From JACMLX01 sp040384325 (GTDB lineage: Bacteria > Gemmatimonadota > Gemmatimonadetes > Gemmatimonadales > Gemmatimonadaceae), in NCBI GenBank assembly GCA_040384325.1, contig JAZKJL010000001.1:186001-250000 (forward strand): 64,000 nucleotides of DNA, in the 5' to 3' direction. The notes under the pieces are model-generated. The model did no database searches, had not been told where the DNA came from, and worked only from the letters and a program-made list of their open reading frames with translations. Shown here piece by piece: positions 8,402 through 17,221 of this stretch. Each line of letters starts with the position of its first letter. Positions within the stretch are counted from its first letter, which is position 1. Made by a program: the position numbers and the translations under genes.

Positions 8402-11400
8402 ATGACTGCACCGCGACTGCACGCCGCCACCTCGCTCGCGCCACTGCTGCAGCGCGCACGTCGCCGCTGGCGCATGCGACATCTGGCCGTTGGTGCGGCC
8501 ATCACCGTCTCGGCGGTGGTGCTGGTGCTGGCGGTGGGCTCGTTCGCACTGGAAGCGGTGCGATTCACGCCCGAGTCGATCACCGCCGCGCGCGTGATCC
8601 TGGCGCTCGTCACCGCCGTCGTGGTGGGTCGCTGGATCGCCTGGCCGCTGGCACGCAGGCTGCCGGACGACCGGCTCGCGCTCTATCTCGAAGAGCGCGT
8701 GCCGCAGCTCGGCGGCGCAGTGCTGACAGCGGTGACGATGCGACCGCAGGCCGACGCCGGACACTCGGCGATGCTCGAACGCGGTGTGCTCGCCGACGCG
8801 ACACGACGACTCGGCACCTCGCCGGCCGTACCGTTGCTCGAGCGGCCGACCACCATCCGCGCGCTGTCGGTGGCGGGTGGTGTGATCGCGATCGCAGCGC
8901 TCGCCTTCCAGTTCGGCCCGTCGTTCCTGCGCACCGGTGCGCAACGCCTGCTCTCGCCGTGGCAGGATGCGGCGGCATCGCCGGTGTACGCGATCGCGCT
9001 CGAGCCGACGTCGATGATTGTGGCGCGCGGCAGCGACGTGCAGCTCTCGGCCACGCTCGCCGGATTCGAGAGCGAAGTGGTGGACCTGATGGTCCGACGC
9101 GGTGCCAGCGCCGAGTGGGAACGCATCCCGATGGGCGTCGGTGCGTCGCCGTCGGCGTTCGTGGTGCGCCTGCTGGATGTGGCGGAAGATGCGGAGTACT
9201 ACGCCGAGGCGGCGGGTGTGCGCTCGCTGTCCGGTCGGCTGACGGTCAAGGACCTGCCGGGCGTGAACCGCATCGGCGTGGAACTGCGATTCCCGTCGTA
9301 CATGAACCTGCCGGCCGAGATCACCGACGACGGCGGCGACATCGCAGCGCCGGGTGGCGCGACGGCCATCCTGCGCGTGCACGCCACGCGCCCGGTGTCG
9401 GGCGGTGTGCTGGTGTTCGACGGTGGCGAGACGGTGGCGCTGACGCGACTCGACGACAGCACGGTGACGGCGCGCATGACGGTGCGGCGCGACGGGTTCT
9501 ATCGCGTCGAGCTCACCGCCACCGATGGCACGGTGGTGAAGGGCACCGTGGAGTATGCGGTGGATGCGCTGGACGATGCCGCACCGGAGGTGCGCATTCG
9601 CCAGCCCGGTCGCGACCTGCGACCCACCAGCGTGGACGAAGTGCTGATCGAAGCCGAGGCCACCGACGATTACGGGGTGGGGCGGCTGGAGTTGGTCTAT
9701 CGTGTGAATGGTGGCGAGGAGAAGGTGGTCACGTTGTCACAGGGCAGCGGCGCACGGCCGCGTGAAGTGATCGCGGCGCACACGCTGTTCCTGGAGGAGA
9801 TGTCGCTCACCGCCGGCGACGTGGTGAGCTATTACGCGCGCGCGCTCGACAACGACCAGCGGCCGCGGCCCAAGCCCGGTGCCAGCGACATCCAGTTCCT
9901 CACCATCCGCCCGTTCAGTCGCGAGTACCGGCAGAACCAGCAGGGCGGCGGTGGGCAGGGCGGCGGTGAGCAGGAGATGAATCCCGGCTCGCTGGTGCAG
10001 CGTCAGCGAGAGATCGTCGCCGGAACGTTCAAGACCGAGCGTGATCGCTCACGCATGGCCGCCGCGACACTCCGCGGCGACATCAGCACGCTGCACCTGG
10101 CACAGGGCCGGTTGCGCGAAGAGCTCACGTCGCTGTTGCGTCGCGTGTCACGTCCGGCAGCGCAGGCCGCCGACAGCAGCTTCCGCATCCTCGCCGACGT
10201 GCTGCCGAAAGCCGGTGCCGAGATGAAGTCCGCCGAAGAATTGCTGGTGCAGGGCAAGACCAGCGAGGCGCTGGCGCCGGAGCAGCGCGCGCTGCAGTGG
10301 CTCGAGAAGGCGGAGGCGGCGTTCCGCGAAGTGCAGGTCAGCATGCAGCAGCAGGGTGGCGGTGGCGGCGGCGGAGGCGGTGGCGCAAACGCATCCGACC
10401 TCGCCGACCTGCTGGAGCTGGAGACCGACAAGATGCGGAACCAGTACGACCAGGTGCAGCGCAGTCGTGAGGAGAGCGGCGCGAAGCGCACCGACGAAAC
10501 CCTGGAGCGTCTGAAGCAGCTCGCGGCACGTCAGCAGCAGGAACTCGCGCGTCAGCGCGCGCAGCAACAGGGCGGCGCCGGCGGTGGCTCGCAGCGCCAG
10601 CTGGCCGATGAGACGGAGGCGGCGGCGCGACAGCTGGAGCGGCTCGCGCGCGAACAGCAATCGCCGCAGATGGAAGCCACCGCGCAGGAGATGCGGCGCG
10701 CGGCCGACGCGATGCGCAAGTCGGCCGCGTCGGGTGGTGCCGGCGCAGCGCAGGCGGCGTCGGAGCGGCTCGACGCAGCGCGTCGCACGCTGGAGAATGC
10801 GCGACAGCAATCCACCAGCGGCGGCATTGCCGACGCATCGTCCCGCGCGCGTGCGTTGGCCGAGGAGCAGCGCGGGGTGCAGCGCGACGTGGGGCAATTG
10901 GGTGGCGCCGGCGCCGAACGCGCCGAGCGGCAGCGCCGGCTGGATGAACGCAAGGCGGGGATGGAGGAGCGGGTGAACGCGCTGGCCAGTGACCTCGATC
11001 GGCTCGCGCGTGAAAGCCGCGCCACCAATCCGCGCGCCGCGCGCGCCGCGCAAGAGGCGGCAGCCTCGATGCGCGAGTCACGACTCGGCGACAAGATCCG
11101 CTTCTCGCGCGACGTGATCCGCAGTGGCCGGTCGAGCGACTATACACGCAGCCTCGAACAGTCGATCCAGCAGGATCTCGACAGCCTCGAACGTCGCGTG
11201 GCGGGTGCCGCGGGCGCGGCCGTCGCCGGTCGCGACTCGGCGCAACGCTCGGCGCGCGCGCTGGCGCAGGCGCGTGACCTGGTGCGCGGCCTCACTTCAC
11301 TCGACGATCGCTTGCAGGAGCGCGGCCAGACGGGTGCGGCGCGCGGCGCGCCATCGGGTGCGGGCGCGGGTCGGCAGCCGGGCCAGCAACAGGGCGCGGG

Positions 11401-12058
11401 TCGCGGTCAGCCGGCGCAGGGCCAAGGCCAAGCGCAGGGCCAAGGCCAAGCGCAGGGCGAAGGCCAAGGTCAGGGACAAGGACAGGGGCAGGGCCAAGGT
11501 CAGGGACAGGGCCAAGGTCAGGGACAAGGACAGGGGCAGGGCCAAGGTCAGGGACAGGGCCAAGGCCAGGGTCAGGGGCGCGGCACCGGGCAGCCTGGCG
11601 AAGGCGGCGGCACGGGTGGCACGCGTGAGGGTGGTCGCGATGGCGGTGCGGGGCAGGGTGCGCCCGGTGGTGCGGGCCGCGGCGGCACGTTCACCGTGGA
11701 GGAGGCGCGACAGCTGACGGGCGAACTGCGCGCGCGTCGCGAGGCGGCGCAGCAACTGCGCCGCGCCGTGGCGGGCACCGGTGTCGACACGCGTGAGCTG
11801 GATCGGGCGATCGCGCGGTTGAATGCGCTCGACGGCGCGGCGGTGCTCGGCGATCCGCAGGCGCTGCAGCAACTGCGCGACGGTGTGGTGGAATCGCTGA
11901 AGGCGTTCGAGTTCACGCTGCGCCGGAAGATCGGTGCCAGTGAGACCGGCGGGCCGGTGCTCGGCGGCAGTGAGCGCGTGCCGGCGCAGTATCGTGAGAT
12001 GGTGAACGAATACTTCAAGTCGCTCGCGCGGAACGCACCGGGTACCATTCGGCGTTGA
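8402..12058 (+). CDS. DUF4175-like large membrane/coiled-coil protein with Gln-Gly repeat tail
   Basis: 1218 residues from ATG 8402. Two membrane helices near residues 28-50 and 58-80 come first, then a third hydrophobic segment around 155-175, then extracytoplasmic Ig-like regions. From ~510 onward the chain is Q/A/R/E-rich and probably coiled coil. The family (DUF4175) is the usual last member of MoxR operons in Gemmatimonadota, Planctomycetes and some Proteobacteria; function unknown. A short Gly run sits at ~685, and about 50 residues of Gly-Gln alternation at ~1007-1058 are encoded by DNA repeats. The extended frame upstream of 8402 overlaps the previous gene and lacks family-like sequence, so it was not used. 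Confidence 0.85.
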   Translation: MTAPRLHAATSLAPLLQRARRRWRMRHLAVGAAITVSAVVLVLAVGSFALEAVRFTPESITAARVILALVTAVVVGRWIAWPLARRLPDDRLALYLEERVPQLGGAVLTAVTMRPQADAGHSAMLERGVLADATRRLGTSPAVPLLERPTTIRALSVAGGVIAIAALAFQFGPSFLRTGAQRLLSPWQDAAASPVYAIALEPTSMIVARGSDVQLSATLAGFESEVVDLMVRRGASAEWERIPMGVGASPSAFVVRLLDVAEDAEYYAEAAGVRSLSGRLTVKDLPGVNRIGVELRFPSYMNLPAEITDDGGDIAAPGGATAILRVHATRPVSGGVLVFDGGETVALTRLDDSTVTARMTVRRDGFYRVELTATDGTVVKGTVEYAVDALDDAAPEVRIRQPGRDLRPTSVDEVLIEAEATDDYGVGRLELVYRVNGGEEKVVTLSQGSGARPREVIAAHTLFLEEMSLTAGDVVSYYARALDNDQRPRPKPGASDIQFLTIRPFSREYRQNQQGGGGQGGGEQEMNPGSLVQRQREIVAGTFKTERDRSRMAAATLRGDISTLHLAQGRLREELTSLLRRVSRPAAQAADSSFRILADVLPKAGAEMKSAEELLVQGKTSEALAPEQRALQWLEKAEAAFREVQVSMQQQGGGGGGGGGGANASDLADLLELETDKMRNQYDQVQRSREESGAKRTDETLERLKQLAARQQQELARQRAQQQGGAGGGSQRQLADETEAAARQLERLAREQQSPQMEATAQEMRRAADAMRKSAASGGAGAAQAASERLDAARRTLENARQQSTSGGIADASSRARALAEEQRGVQRDVGQLGGAGAERAERQRRLDERKAGMEERVNALASDLDRLARESRATNPRAARAAQEAAASMRESRLGDKIRFSRDVIRSGRSSDYTRSLEQSIQQDLDSLERRVAGAAGAAVAGRDSAQRSARALAQARDLVRGLTSLDDRLQERGQTGAARGAPSGAGAGRQPGQQQGAGRGQPAQGQGQAQGQGQAQGEGQGQGQGQGQGQGQGQGQGQGQGQGQGQGQGQGQGQGQGRGTGQPGEGGGTGGTREGGRDGGAGQGAPGGAGRGGTFTVEEARQLTGELRARREAAQQLRRAVAGTGVDTRELDRAIARLNALDGAAVLGDPQALQQLRDGVVESLKAFEFTLRRKIGASETGGPVLGGSERVPAQYREMVNEYFKSLARNAPGTIRR
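11418..11580 (+). repeat. Tandem repeat encoding a Gly-Gln tract inside the DUF4175 gene
   Basis: An 18-base unit (GGCCAAGGCCAAGCGCAG) occurs twice near 11421-11456. A 48-base unit built from GGCCAAGGTCAGGGACAAGG-type hexamers is then repeated twice and partly a third time up to about 11580. All units keep frame and encode alternating Gly and Gln. Such tracts are prone to slippage but in-frame changes would be tolerated; probably a flexible linker. Confidence 0.85.
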
Positions 12059-12236
12059 TTGTTACGGACGTGATCGACGGTTCTCTCGCCGTGTAGGACA
12101 TTGCCGTACATTGGAACGCGACAATCCTCTCTTCGACCGCCTTGCTGCGGTCCTTGAGATAGGTTGCAGCAGCCGCATCTCACGGGGCGGGCCCAATCTG
12201 GGCACTCCGATGCGCGCCTGCAGTTCGCCAAAAATC

Positions 12237-12665
12237 ATGACCACCGCCGATAGCCGCCGTATCGCGACCGCACTTGCGCGTCGCACCGGACGCGGGGGTG
12301 ACGTGCGTCAGGTGGCTGACGCCATCGTCGCGCTGTGGCGCGACATCGAACGGCAGCTGACGCCGATCATCGGGCAGCGTGGTGTCGCCGCGCTGCACGG
12401 ACGCAGCCTGTTCCTCACCGCGCGGGTGCATCCGTGGCTTGCCGTCGCCCCCGACCGCGTGGCGCTGGCGATGGACCTCGATGCATTGCGCGCCGCCGTG
12501 CTGCAACAGGATGCCGCCGCTGCGATGCACGGTTGTGGTGACTTGTTCACCAGCTTCCACGATCTGCTGAGTAGCATGGTCGGCCCGGCCCTCACCGATC
12601 GCCTGTTGCGCGACGTGTGGGACCCTCCCACGAGCGGCACTCCCGCGCAGGAACCCAACGGATGA
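12237..12665 (+). CDS. Small helical protein of the KaiC/GGDEF-kinase module (unrecognised)
   Basis: 142 residues from ATG 12237 (M-T-T-A-D-S). An in-frame ATG at 12210 and TTG at 12111 are alternatives, but the sequence before 12237 is not protein-like. Predicted mostly alpha-helical with conserved-looking 'ALWRDIERQLTPIIGQRGVAALHGRSL' and 'FTSFHDLLSSMVGPALTDRLL' helices. No signal peptide. Overlaps the KaiC-like gene by ATGA (12662-12665), so the two products are made together. I do not recognise a named family; by context it may be a regulator or adaptor of the KaiC-like ATPase. Confidence 0.7.
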   Translation: MTTADSRRIATALARRTGRGGDVRQVADAIVALWRDIERQLTPIIGQRGVAALHGRSLFLTARVHPWLAVAPDRVALAMDLDALRAAVLQQDAAAAMHGCGDLFTSFHDLLSSMVGPALTDRLLRDVWDPPTSGTPAQEPNG

Positions 12666-14131
12666 CAGCCCCGGTCACGATCCATCGTCTCGCCACCGGC
12701 GTTCCCGGGCTCGACACCGTCCTTGGCGGCGGCCTGCCGGAATTCTCGTTCAACCTGATCGCCGGCGCACCGGGCAGCGGCAAGACCACGCTCGCGCACC
12801 AGATCATGTTCGCGCTCGCCTCACCGGAACGCCCCGCATTGTATTTCACCGTGCTCGGTGAACCGGCGCTCAAGATGCTGCGCTACCAGCAGCAGTTCAC
12901 GTTCTTCGACAGCGCTGCGATCACGACGGCGATCCGGTTCATCAACCTCTCCGATGAAGCCGTCGGAGGCGACCTCGATCGCGTGATGGAACGCATCGCC
13001 GCCGAAGTGCAGGCCGCAGGGCCTGGACTGGTGTTCGTGGATTCGTTCCGGTCGGTCATCATGGCCAGCGCGTCCGAGGGCACGGCGACCAGCAAGCTGC
13101 AGGGATTCGTGCAGCAGCTCGGTGTGCAGATGACCAGCTGGCAGGCCACCACGTTCCTGATCGGTGAGTACTTCACCGAGAAGGACGCGAACCCGGTGTT
13201 CACCGTGGCCGACGGCATCTTCTGGTTGCGACAGAGCCTGGAGCGCAACTCGATGGTGCGCAAGCTGGAGCTGATGAAGATGCGCGGGCAGGCCACACTC
13301 CCCGGCCTGCACACGTTCCGCATCTCGAATACCGGCATCAGCGTCTTCGCTCCGAGTCCGGCGGCGCCGAACGGCGAGGAACGCGGCCGGGCTCCACGAC
13401 CGCGGCTGTCGACGGGTGTGCCGGGCCTCGACGACATGCTGGGTGGTGGGTTGCCGGACGGGTATTCATTGCTGGTGGCGGGGCCATCGGGGTCCGGCAA
13501 GAGCATCCTCGCAGCGACCTTTCTGGCCGAAGGTGCGCGGCAGGGCGAGCGGGGCGTGATCGCGTCGTTCGAGCAGCATCCGACCCAGATGCGCAATGGG
13601 ACGCTCGCCAACCTGCTGGACGACGGCAGCGTGCTGCTGGTCGACTCACGGGCACCCGACCTGTCGATCGACGAGATCCTGCTGCTGCTCGTGACCGCGA
13701 TTCGGCGTGTGCGTGCACGCCGCGTGGTGATCGACTCACTCTCAGGCTTCGAGCTGGGGCTCGCGCCCACGTTCCGCGATGACTTCCGTGAGTCGCTGGC
13801 GCGGCTGGTGGCTGCATTGGCGGCCGAAGGTGTGACGGTGCTGATGACGTCCGAACTCGAGGATCGCTACACCGACCTGCGATTCAGCCCGTACGGCACC
13901 GCGTTCATGACCGACGCCATCATCGTGCAGCGCTACATCGAGGTGGACAGCCGGCTGCGGCGCGTGCTGGCGGTGGTGAAGGTGCGCGGCAGCGCCCACT
14001 CGGACGCGCTGCGCGAGTACGCCATCGACGACGGCGGCATCGTGCTGGGGGCGATGCTGCCGGAACAGGAAGGGTTGCTGGGCGGCCGTCCGACACGGAA
14101 GCCGGTCCCGGCGGGGGTGAGTGATGCCTAG
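12662..14131 (+). CDS. KaiC-like double RecA-domain ATPase
   Basis: 489 residues. Two KaiC/RadA-type domains: Walker A 'GAPGSGKTT' with Lys41 and Walker B 'GLVFVDSFRS'; second Walker A 'GPSGSGKS' with Lys280 and Walker B 'RRVVIDSLSG'. Each is preceded by the KaiC signature 'STGVPGLDxxLGGGLP'. Outside cyanobacteria such proteins accompany histidine kinases and stress or redox regulation rather than a full clock; no kaiA or kaiB is seen nearby. The start overlaps the preceding gene by ATGA, and the next frame continues directly after its stop, so the three genes form one transcript. Confidence 0.9.
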   Translation: MTAPVTIHRLATGVPGLDTVLGGGLPEFSFNLIAGAPGSGKTTLAHQIMFALASPERPALYFTVLGEPALKMLRYQQQFTFFDSAAITTAIRFINLSDEAVGGDLDRVMERIAAEVQAAGPGLVFVDSFRSVIMASASEGTATSKLQGFVQQLGVQMTSWQATTFLIGEYFTEKDANPVFTVADGIFWLRQSLERNSMVRKLELMKMRGQATLPGLHTFRISNTGISVFAPSPAAPNGEERGRAPRPRLSTGVPGLDDMLGGGLPDGYSLLVAGPSGSGKSILAATFLAEGARQGERGVIASFEQHPTQMRNGTLANLLDDGSVLLVDSRAPDLSIDEILLLLVTAIRRVRARRVVIDSLSGFELGLAPTFRDDFRESLARLVAALAAEGVTVLMTSELEDRYTDLRFSPYGTAFMTDAIIVQRYIEVDSRLRRVLAVVKVRGSAHSDALREYAIDDGGIVLGAMLPEQEGLLGGRPTRKPVPAGVSDA

Positions 14132-14155
14132 TTGCCGCGGATCCCAGGTTGCGCG

Positions 14156-15682
14156 GTGAGCACCGGCGGGAGGGACCGCAGCGGGGTCGACGCGCGGACG
14201 ACCCGTGTGCTGGAGTCGCTGCGTGACGTGAACGAGCAGTTGGTGCTGGCGGTGGTCGACGCGCAGCAGCAGCGCGAGGAGGCGCAGGGTGCGTTGCAAC
14301 GCGCGACGCGGATCGCGGAGCACGACACGCTGACCGGATTGCCGAGCCGCACGCTGCTGCTGGATCGATTCACCCAGGCGGCGGCGCTGGCGCGTCGGCA
14401 CGGTCGGCGACTGGCGGTGCTGTTCCTGGACCTGAACGAATTCAAGCAGGTGAACGACGAGCTGGGACACACGGTGGGTGATGCCGCGTTGCGGCTCGTC
14501 GCCCAGGCACTCTCCGCCTCCGTGCGCACCGCCGATACGGTGAGTCGCCAAGGCGGCGACGAGTTCGTCGTTCTGCTCACCGACCTGCTGTCGGCGGACG
14601 ATGCCGCCGACATCGCCACCAAGATCTGTCGCACGCTCGCGCTGCCGATGCACATCGGCGACCGCGTGGTCAGCCTGACTGCCAGTTGTGGCATCAGCCT
14701 CTTCCCCGACCATTCGCTGGAGGCCGGTGAACTGATCGACCTCGCCGATGCCGCGATGTACGACGCCAAGCGGCGTGGCGATGGCCACGTCGCGTTCCAC
14801 AGCGACGGCATGACGCCGGTGGGACAGCGCCTGCGCCAGGAATCAGCTCGCGTCCCGAGGCGCGGTGTCGACGATGACGAGCAGCACGCGGCGCTCCGTG
14901 AGGCGAATGAGCAGCTGGTGCTGGCCGCCCTCACCGCGCAGGACCTGCAGGCCGATGCCGAGCACGCGCAGCGCCGCCAGACGGAGTTCATGGCGATCCT
15001 GGCGCATGAGCTTCGCACGCCGCTGGCGCCGATGCGCAACGTCTCCGCACTGCTGGAGCGCCTGACCGCGGATGACCCGATGTTGCCGAGGTTGCAGGCG
15101 ATCATCGAGCGGCAGGTGGATCACATGGCTCGCCTGGTGGACGACCTGCTCGACGTGTCGCGGGCCATCACCGGCAAGCTGCGGCTGCGCCTGGAAGTGG
15201 TGTCGATGGCTGCGGTGTCGCAGGAGGCCATGCTGGCCGCGCAGCCCGGCATCGACTCCCGTCGCCAGACGTTCACGTTCGAGGGACCGACGCAGGGCGT
15301 GATGGTCCTTGGCGACCCGCTACGGCTGGTGCAGGTGGTCGCCAACCTGCTCGACAACGCGTCCAAGTACACGCCGGCAGGTGGAACGCTCTCGCTCACC
15401 GTGCGCGCCGACGAATACGAGGTGACGCTGACGGTGGTGGACAGTGGCATCGGGATCACCGCTGCAGCGCTCCCCGGCGTCTTCGGGCTGTTTGCGCAGG
15501 ACGTGCATGCGGTGGGCTACAACGGCGTCGGGCTCGGCATCGGCCTCACGGTGGTGCACGAACTGGTGCAGGCGCACGGCGGGACGGTCACGGCGCACAG
15601 TCGCGGAGCCACCCTCGGCAGTCAGTTCGTGGTCACACTGCCGCTCGTGCCACGGACGCTGATGGACGCGCCGATCGCGTGA
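14156..15682 (+). CDS. GGDEF-histidine kinase fusion protein
   Basis: 508 residues from GTG 14156; a TTG at 14132, directly after the KaiC stop, is the alternative. Order: coiled coil (~20-55), GGDEF domain with an intact G-G-D-E-F at 133-137 and 'DTLTGLPSRTLLLDRF', a second coiled coil (~240-270), HisKA with 'LAHELRTPLAPMR' (His284), and HATPase_c with an N-box 'NLLDNASKYTPAGG' and 'GVGLGIGLTVVHELV'. No membrane segment. The intact motif predicts diguanylate cyclase activity, so one polypeptide could combine c-di-GMP synthesis with phosphotransfer. This order of fusion is uncommon. No receiver gene is adjacent on the same strand; partnership with the KaiC-like ATPase is inferred from the operon. 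Confidence 0.9.
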   Translation: MSTGGRDRSGVDARTTRVLESLRDVNEQLVLAVVDAQQQREEAQGALQRATRIAEHDTLTGLPSRTLLLDRFTQAAALARRHGRRLAVLFLDLNEFKQVNDELGHTVGDAALRLVAQALSASVRTADTVSRQGGDEFVVLLTDLLSADDAADIATKICRTLALPMHIGDRVVSLTASCGISLFPDHSLEAGELIDLADAAMYDAKRRGDGHVAFHSDGMTPVGQRLRQESARVPRRGVDDDEQHAALREANEQLVLAALTAQDLQADAEHAQRRQTEFMAILAHELRTPLAPMRNVSALLERLTADDPMLPRLQAIIERQVDHMARLVDDLLDVSRAITGKLRLRLEVVSMAAVSQEAMLAAQPGIDSRRQTFTFEGPTQGVMVLGDPLRLVQVVANLLDNASKYTPAGGTLSLTVRADEYEVTLTVVDSGIGITAAALPGVFGLFAQDVHAVGYNGVGLGIGLTVVHELVQAHGGTVTAHSRGATLGSQFVVTLPLVPRTLMDAPIA

Positions 15683-15771
15683 GCCCGCGCCGGCCCTCCG
15701 TTTTGCGCCGCACGCTCGCCAGATTCCGGTCATCACCCGCCGCCACGCTCCTGCCTACCGGTCCCTCACGC

Positions 15772-16650
15772 ATGCGCACATTCTCCGTCCTGGCCCTTCT
15801 CGGCCTCTCCTCGTCATTGGCCGCCCAGACGAACTTCGACACCGTGCAGGTGCGGGCGGTGCAGCTGTCGCCGGGACTGCACGTGCTGTTCGGTGCCGGC
15901 GGCAACATCGGCGTCTCCACCGGCGTCGATGGCACGTTCATCATCGATGACCAGTTCGCGCCGCTGACACCCAAGATCGTGGCCGCCATTCGCACCCTGA
16001 CGGACAAGCCGGTGCGGTTCGTGGTCAACACGCACTGGCACGGCGACCACACCGGCGGCAATGAGAACTTCGGCAATGCCGGCGCGGTGATCGTGGCGCA
16101 CGACAACGTGCGCCGCCGCATGTCGAGCGAGCAGTTCGTCGCCGCGCTCAACCAGCGCAACCCGGCCGCCCCGCATGCCGCGTTGCCGGTGGTGACCTTC
16201 GCCGACGCGGTGACGTTCCACGTCAATGGCGACTCGATCGCCGTCACACACGTGAATCCCGCGCATACCGACGGCGACGCGATCGTGCACTTCATGAAGG
16301 CGAACGTGATCCACATGGGCGACGCGTTCAACCTCACCGGTTTGCCGTTCATCGACCGCTCGAGCGGCGGCAACTCGCTTGGCATCGTCAGCGCCGCCGA
16401 CCAGGTCTACGCGCTCGCCAACGCCCAGACGCGCATCATTCCCGGGCATGGCCCGGTCGCCGATCGCGAGCGCCTCAAGCTCTGGCGCAACGCCGTCTAC
16501 GCCGTGCGCGAGCGGGTGCAGCGGCAGGTGCAGGCCCGCAAGACGATCGAGGAAGTGCTGGCGATGAAACTGGCCGACGAATTCACGAAGGACTTCCCCG
16601 GCGGCCACGATCGCTTCATCCGTGCGGTGTTCGACGAGTTCTCGAAGTAG
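15772..16650 (+). CDS. Secreted metallo-beta-lactamase-fold hydrolase
   Basis: 292 residues from ATG 15772; the signal peptide 'SVLALLGLSSSLAAQ' supports this start over the upstream GTG at 15679. Zinc site motif H-W-H-G-D-H at 88-93, then 'VNPAHTDGDAIVHF' and 'IIPGHGP', the standard order of MBL-fold ligands. Related periplasmic proteins are often annotated as MBL-fold hydrolases and only some hydrolyse beta-lactams, so I do not call it a resistance enzyme. It starts 89 bases after the kinase stop and may be transcribed with it or from its own promoter. Confidence 0.88.
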   Translation: MRTFSVLALLGLSSSLAAQTNFDTVQVRAVQLSPGLHVLFGAGGNIGVSTGVDGTFIIDDQFAPLTPKIVAAIRTLTDKPVRFVVNTHWHGDHTGGNENFGNAGAVIVAHDNVRRRMSSEQFVAALNQRNPAAPHAALPVVTFADAVTFHVNGDSIAVTHVNPAHTDGDAIVHFMKANVIHMGDAFNLTGLPFIDRSSGGNSLGIVSAADQVYALANAQTRIIPGHGPVADRERLKLWRNAVYAVRERVQRQVQARKTIEEVLAMKLADEFTKDFPGGHDRFIRAVFDEFSK

Positions 16651-16704
16651 TAGTCTCTTCGGTTGCGAGCGACGTTTCCGCCGCCGAAATGAGCGACCGC
16701 GAGG

Positions 16705-17139
16705 TCAGTCCGAGTACGGATAGTCCGGATCGGAGAGCCGGGCCGCGAGTGCGACGCCCTCGGGGCCCGCGAGGTCGTGCGCCATCTCGACCAGCAGCTG
16801 GCTGAGGTGACTGCCGAAGCGCAGCAGGTTGATCGCGCGGCTGCGCTTGGCCAGCAGCCAGGCCATGGTCGTCTTGTCGGCCTTGGCGATGTTGCAGGCC
16901 AGGCAGCACAACACGAGATTGTCGCGCCGATCGTAGGCCGTCATGCCGCGACGTGGGGCCACGTGGTCGAGCGTCAGGTCCTGGGCCCGGACCTTCTTCG
17001 CGCAGTAGGCGCAGGTCAGTCCATGTTGGGCCACCAGCCACTGCCGGGTCTCGGCGTAGGCGGCGCGGCCGGTCGGCATGGAGGTGAGCGCCGAGGCGCC
17101 ACGACCGGCGGCACGGGATCGCTTGCGGGCCGCGCTCAT
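16705..17139 (-). CDS. HNH endonuclease
   Basis: 144 residues from ATG 17139. Has the McrA-like HNH zinc-finger layout: 'CAYCAKKV', 'LTLDHVAPRRGMTAYDRRDNLVLCCLACNIAKADKT'. The first Cys pair, the D-H catalytic His, the Asn and the second Cys pair are all present, so nuclease activity is plausible. The N-terminus is basic (KRSRAAGR), suited to DNA binding. Similar stand-alone HNH genes are common and mostly uncharacterised; no restriction or phage genes are nearby. Convergent with the MBL-fold gene, with 54 bases between the stops. Confidence 0.85.
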   Translation of the reverse strand: MSAARKRSRAAGRGASALTSMPTGRAAYAETRQWLVAQHGLTCAYCAKKVRAQDLTLDHVAPRRGMTAYDRRDNLVLCCLACNIAKADKTTMAWLLAKRSRAINLLRFGSHLSQLLVEMAHDLAGPEGVALAARLSDPDYPYSD

Positions 17140-17221
17140 GCGGCGGGTCGCTGGGGGTGGGGATCTCTCATCGGGGCGGAATCTAGGATATTTCCCCCGC
17201 CCCTGCGCGGGCCTGCGTGGC

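Noticed and set aside
8361..8405. Short open frame between the BatA-like and DUF4175 genes
   Set aside because: Only about 14 codons, ending at the TGA that overlaps the DUF4175 start; no support for a real peptide.
12662..14131. Cyanobacterial-type circadian clock
   Set aside because: Only a KaiC-like ATPase is present; no KaiA or KaiB is seen, and the neighbour is a GGDEF-kinase fusion.
15772..16650. Beta-lactam resistance gene
   Set aside because: The zinc motif is shared by the whole MBL-fold superfamily; nothing in the sequence specifically indicates beta-lactamase activity.
16705..17139. HNH protein as part of a restriction, phage or group I intron element
   Set aside because: No methyltransferase, phage gene, integrase or intron boundary is visible around it.
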